A stretch of 64,000 bases of DNA from Acetonema longum DSM 6540. GTDB lineage: Bacteria > Bacillota > Negativicutes > Sporomusales > Acetonemataceae. The position numbers and the translations under genes were made by a program. Shown in pieces: positions 61,644-64,000 of this stretch. The stretch is taken from the NCBI RefSeq assembly GCF_000219125.1, contig NZ_AFGF01000007.1, positions 1-64,000 on the forward strand. The letters run 5' to 3'. Positions within the stretch are counted from its first letter, which is position 1. The number at the start of each line of letters is the position of its first letter. The notes under the pieces are model-generated. The model did not search any database and had not been told where the DNA came from. It was given only the letters and a program-made list of their open reading frames with translations.

Positions 61644-62039
61644 TCAGGAGAAAATATACTGAATGCCTTTGATCACCAGCACAAGCCAAAATACAGTCCA
61701 GCTAACGATAAGAATAATGCCGGCAGCCAGAACCCAGGGCAGCCGCTTCTGCCATTTCAGGCTTTGCTGCCGGCACTCCAGGCGCACAGACTCAGGCAGC
61801 ATCCGATGAAAATACAATGTGGCAGCCGAAAGCAGGGCGGCGTCATCGGCAATACCCAGCAGAGGCATATAGTCGGGCAATAGATCAATCGGGCTGAACA
61901 GATAGACAGCCAGTACCAACAGCATCCCTTTTACATACCCTGGTGTAAGAGGGTGTTTCCAGGCATAATACAAAGCAATCGTATCTTCTTTTAAAAGCTT
62001 GAGCCAGGCCCACAGGTTCACAATCTTGCTGTAACTCAT
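61644..62039 (-). CDS. YkvA-family (DUF1232) membrane protein
   Basis: 131-residue protein with two hydrophobic segments. The family signature YLFSPIDLLPDYMPLLGIAD sits after the first. Function of the family unknown; some members modulate membrane or envelope homeostasis. C-terminal helix residues 103-125 likely span the membrane. Converges with iadA with only two bases between the stop codons. Confidence 0.87.
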   Translation of the reverse strand: MSYSKIVNLWAWLKLLKEDTIALYYAWKHPLTPGYVKGMLLVLAVYLFSPIDLLPDYMPLLGIADDAALLSAATLYFHRMLPESVRLECRQQSLKWQKRLPWVLAAGIILIVSWTVFWLVLVIKGIQYIFS

Positions 62040-62191
62040 CTCTCATCACCAACCTATTTTATATATATGAATCATATCACAACTCCCTATACTTTCGACA
62101 GGATTTTCACAGAAAGCACAACCGCCACCCTGGCAGATCCTCCGACAAGCAGGGCATACATACTACATAAAAAAGAGTAGGAGGCCTGTCC

Positions 62192-63208
62192 ATGACTCAA
62201 TCTATGTCCGGTGTAGAAATAAAAAAAATCCGCTACCGTGACTTAAAGGCATGGGAAAATCTGTTTGCCGCCACTTTCAAAGACGATGTTCTGCCGGCAA
62301 ATATCAATCTTCATATCCGCCGGATCCGTCAATATTATGGTATTTTGCGACCTCTGTCCCAGATTTTCCCCAGCGTAAGAAACTATTTCAACATCTATAT
62401 TATTACCGTAAACGGGCAGATCGGCGGCTTTTTTCAGGTATCTTACATGAATAGCCGTCAGCTGCATCTGGATTACATTACCGTGAGCAAGTCCTATCGC
62501 AGCCGGGGAATCGGCGCCTGGACCATCCAGAAATTGCTGGAGCGGGCCCAAAAAAATGCGTTGGATGTTGTGCTAGAGGTAAAGGCGGATAATCCGGCTT
62601 ATTGGTTGTATAAACGATTAGGCTTCTCCCCTCAGGCCCGTATACTCCACTATGAAAAAGAGTTTGCCAGGAGAGGCGTAAGCCTGGTGGCGCCCCATGT
62701 GCCTGGCCTGCGCAAACTGGAGGACCGGGACCGCTCCCGGCTTCACAAACTTTACCTGAACAGTGTCCCCCGGCGGATTCAACGCCATATTCTGAGAGAT
62801 CAGGGGCAGACTCACTCCAGTCTGTTCCAGAGAAATTTGGAATGGTTCAAAAACCGGCTGATGAAAACGGCCAAACAGGAATATGCCGTGGAGGTCGGCG
62901 GCAGCATCATCGCTATATTGGAAATTCGCAGTTATCCCAGGGACGCCACCCACAACATCAACCTCCGGCTGGATAAAAATTATGAATCATTGCGAAAGCC
63001 GCTGATGCAATACGCCGTATTCCTCTTGCAAAAGCAATATTCCAAAGGGCGGGTTCATACTACCGTCTATGATGACAGCGCCGCGAAACAACTGACCTTG
63101 GACAAATTGGGGTTTAAATTGGGAGCGACCTATTCCCTGATGGTACATACGGCTTCCACCCCATTATCCGAACCGAAACCCTGCCTTAAAGAAAGAACCT
63201 GCCCTTAA
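62192..63208 (+). CDS. GNAT-family N-acetyltransferase, two-domain
   Basis: 338-residue protein. N-terminal GNAT domain (about 8-155) with the acetyl-CoA loop VSKSYRSRGIGAWTIQKLL and LEVKADNPAYWLYKRLGF. The C-terminal half (about 170-320) has a second, degenerate GNAT-like fold (VEVGGSIIAILEIRSYP) without a clear Q/RxxGxG loop. Substrate unknown. GGAGG seven bases before the ATG. Its terminator hairpin begins inside the last codons. Confidence 0.83.
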   Translation: MTQSMSGVEIKKIRYRDLKAWENLFAATFKDDVLPANINLHIRRIRQYYGILRPLSQIFPSVRNYFNIYIITVNGQIGGFFQVSYMNSRQLHLDYITVSKSYRSRGIGAWTIQKLLERAQKNALDVVLEVKADNPAYWLYKRLGFSPQARILHYEKEFARRGVSLVAPHVPGLRKLEDRDRSRLHKLYLNSVPRRIQRHILRDQGQTHSSLFQRNLEWFKNRLMKTAKQEYAVEVGGSIIAILEIRSYPRDATHNINLRLDKNYESLRKPLMQYAVFLLQKQYSKGRVHTTVYDDSAAKQLTLDKLGFKLGATYSLMVHTASTPLSEPKPCLKERTCP

Positions 63209-63223
63209 GCCGGCAGGTTCTTT
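63193..63223. terminator. Terminator hairpin overlapping the GNAT gene end
   Basis: AAGAACCTGCC and GGCAGGTTCTTT arms with an eight-base loop containing the TAA stop of the GNAT gene. Lies between the convergent GNAT and aminopeptidase genes and can serve both. Confidence 0.82.
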
Positions 63224-63233
63224 CTTGTGTCTC

Positions 63234-64000
63234 CTAAATCGAAAAGTTGCCGTTTTTAAAGACCGGGATCTCCTGACCGGCAGCCGTAGTACCGGTAATC
63301 TCCAGGTCTTCTGTCCCGAGCATAAAATCCACATGTACCAAAGAATCATTGACGCCTTTGCGGCTTAATTCTTCCTTGCTCATACGATCACCGTTTTTCA
63401 GGCAAACTGGATATGCTTTTCCCAGGGCCAGATGACAGGAAGCGTTCTCATCAAACAGTGTATTTAAAAACAGGATATTGGCGCGGGACAGAGGCGAATC
63501 ATAAGGCACCAGGGCGACCTCCCCCAAATACCGGGCGCCTTCATCGGTATGAATTAGCTGCTGCAGCACTTCATACCCCTTTTCGGCCTGAAAATCCACC
63601 ACTTTGCCCTGTTGAAACGTCAGGGAGAACTTATCAATGACAGTTCCGTTATAATTCAAGGGCTTAGAACTGACAACCCGGCCGTTGGCGCCGTCTTTTT
63701 TCGGCAGGGTGAACACCTCTTCCGTCGGCATGTTGGCGATGAATTCTATGCCGCCGGGCGTACGTTCCGATCCCCCCAGCCATAGGTGATCCTCCGGCAG
63801 CTCCACGGTAAAATCGGTACCCAGGGAGTTTTTATAGCGCAAAAAGCGAAACCGGTGAGAATTCATGAATTCCAGGCTCTTTTGCAGGTTTTCTTTATGT
63901 TTTTCCCAGGCTGCCACAGGGTCCGGCGCATCCACCCGCACCGCTTTCAGAATGGCCTCCCAAAGGGCCGCCACGGCCTGGGGCGCCGGCAAAGCAGGAA
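63234..64000 (-). CDS. M29-family aminopeptidase (AmpS-like), 5' part missing off the right edge
   Basis: The visible 254 C-terminal residues match thermophilic aminopeptidases of family M29: GTDFTVELPEDHLWLGG, FIANMPTEEVFTLPKKDGANG, GEVALVPYDSPLSRANILF, LFDENASCHLALGKAYP and NDSLVHVDFMLGTEDLEI, which include Glu, His and Asp metal ligands of the dinuclear site. The frame runs open to the window edge; the TTG at 63992 is internal, not a start. Confidence 0.9.
   Translation of the reverse strand, partial: PALPAPQAVAALWEAILKAVRVDAPDPVAAWEKHKENLQKSLEFMNSHRFRFLRYKNSLGTDFTVELPEDHLWLGGSERTPGGIEFIANMPTEEVFTLPKKDGANGRVVSSKPLNYNGTVIDKFSLTFQQGKVVDFQAEKGYEVLQQLIHTDEGARYLGEVALVPYDSPLSRANILFLNTLFDENASCHLALGKAYPVCLKNGDRMSKEELSRKGVNDSLVHVDFMLGTEDLEITGTTAAGQEIPVFKNGNFSI

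Noticed and set aside
1-64000. tRNA, rRNA, CRISPR array, prophage, integrase or transposase genes
   Set aside because: None found on reading both strands; short or degenerate RNA genes could be missed by eye.

Overview
This 64-kb window looks like chromosomal DNA of an anaerobic, low-oxygen Firmicute. The best guess is a Negativicutes/Sporomusa-like bacterium. The hints are a clostridial-type glgC-glgD-glgP set, an EtfAB-quinone type membrane Fe-S oxidoreductase, thiW-thiM under a TPP riboswitch, a Firmicute-type type III PKS/methyltransferase pair, and activated-sugar genes of the kind used for O-antigen or flagellin glycans. The taxon is an inference. No rRNA, tRNA, CRISPR array, prophage, transposase or plasmid function was seen. 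Coding density is high and most genes lie on the minus strand in short operons.

Layout. 1-9.7 kb: a uracil permease cut by the left edge behind a PucR regulator, a nitrilase-family amidase, a coupled XRE regulator/peptide deformylase pair, a DcuC-like carrier, HIT and GDSL proteins, cutC with a flavodoxin-like reductase, and an L,D-transpeptidase. 10-17.5 kb: an MFS pseudogene, a HAD phosphatase, xpt and a BMP-type nucleoside ABC transporter (binding lipoprotein, ATPase, two permeases); this is a purine salvage block. 17.7-22 kb: a molybdopterin oxidoreductase, an ABM-fold monooxygenase, an MFS carrier and a PAP2 phosphatase. 22-27 kb: glycogen phosphorylase, glgD and glgC. 27.3-32.4 kb: an isoprenylcysteine methyltransferase-like protein with a type III PKS, an FMN glutamate-synthase-like protein and a secreted WG-repeat protein. 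32.5-36 kb: a Fur/Zur regulator with a Zn/Mn ABC transporter. 36-39 kb: a BASS symporter, an Fsr-like MFS protein and DoxX.

39.7-47 kb is the most distinctive block. An RmlD-like reductase, a CapE/WbjB-type UDP-GlcNAc 4,6-dehydratase and a WecB-type 2-epimerase surround a 1122-residue protein that joins three GT2-like modules to a C-terminal methyltransferase-like module, plus a small separate GT2-like gene. Together they could make and transfer an N-acetyl-L-amino sugar such as L-QuiNAc or L-FucNAc. 47-55 kb: a membrane Fe-S electron-transfer protein, a 35-residue membrane peptide with its own promoter and terminator, a diguanylate cyclase coupled to an acyl-CoA ligase, and topoisomerase III. 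55-64 kb: folate-linked formimino enzymes, the TPP-controlled thiM-thiW operon, a probable sigma-54-driven YfcC carrier/isoaspartyl dipeptidase operon, a YkvA protein, a GNAT protein, and an M29 aminopeptidase cut by the right edge.

Two cross-cutting signals stand out. First, a dispersed inverted-repeat element occurs at about 17.7, 35.3, 52.8 and 56.9 kb. Three copies retain the right arm, and in all three that arm supplies the TGA stop codon of the gene running into it (the molybdopterin oxidoreductase, fur and topB). Second, single-base indels, mostly in homopolymer runs, break three otherwise normal genes (two MFS genes and topB). That pattern fits either sequencing error or real decay.
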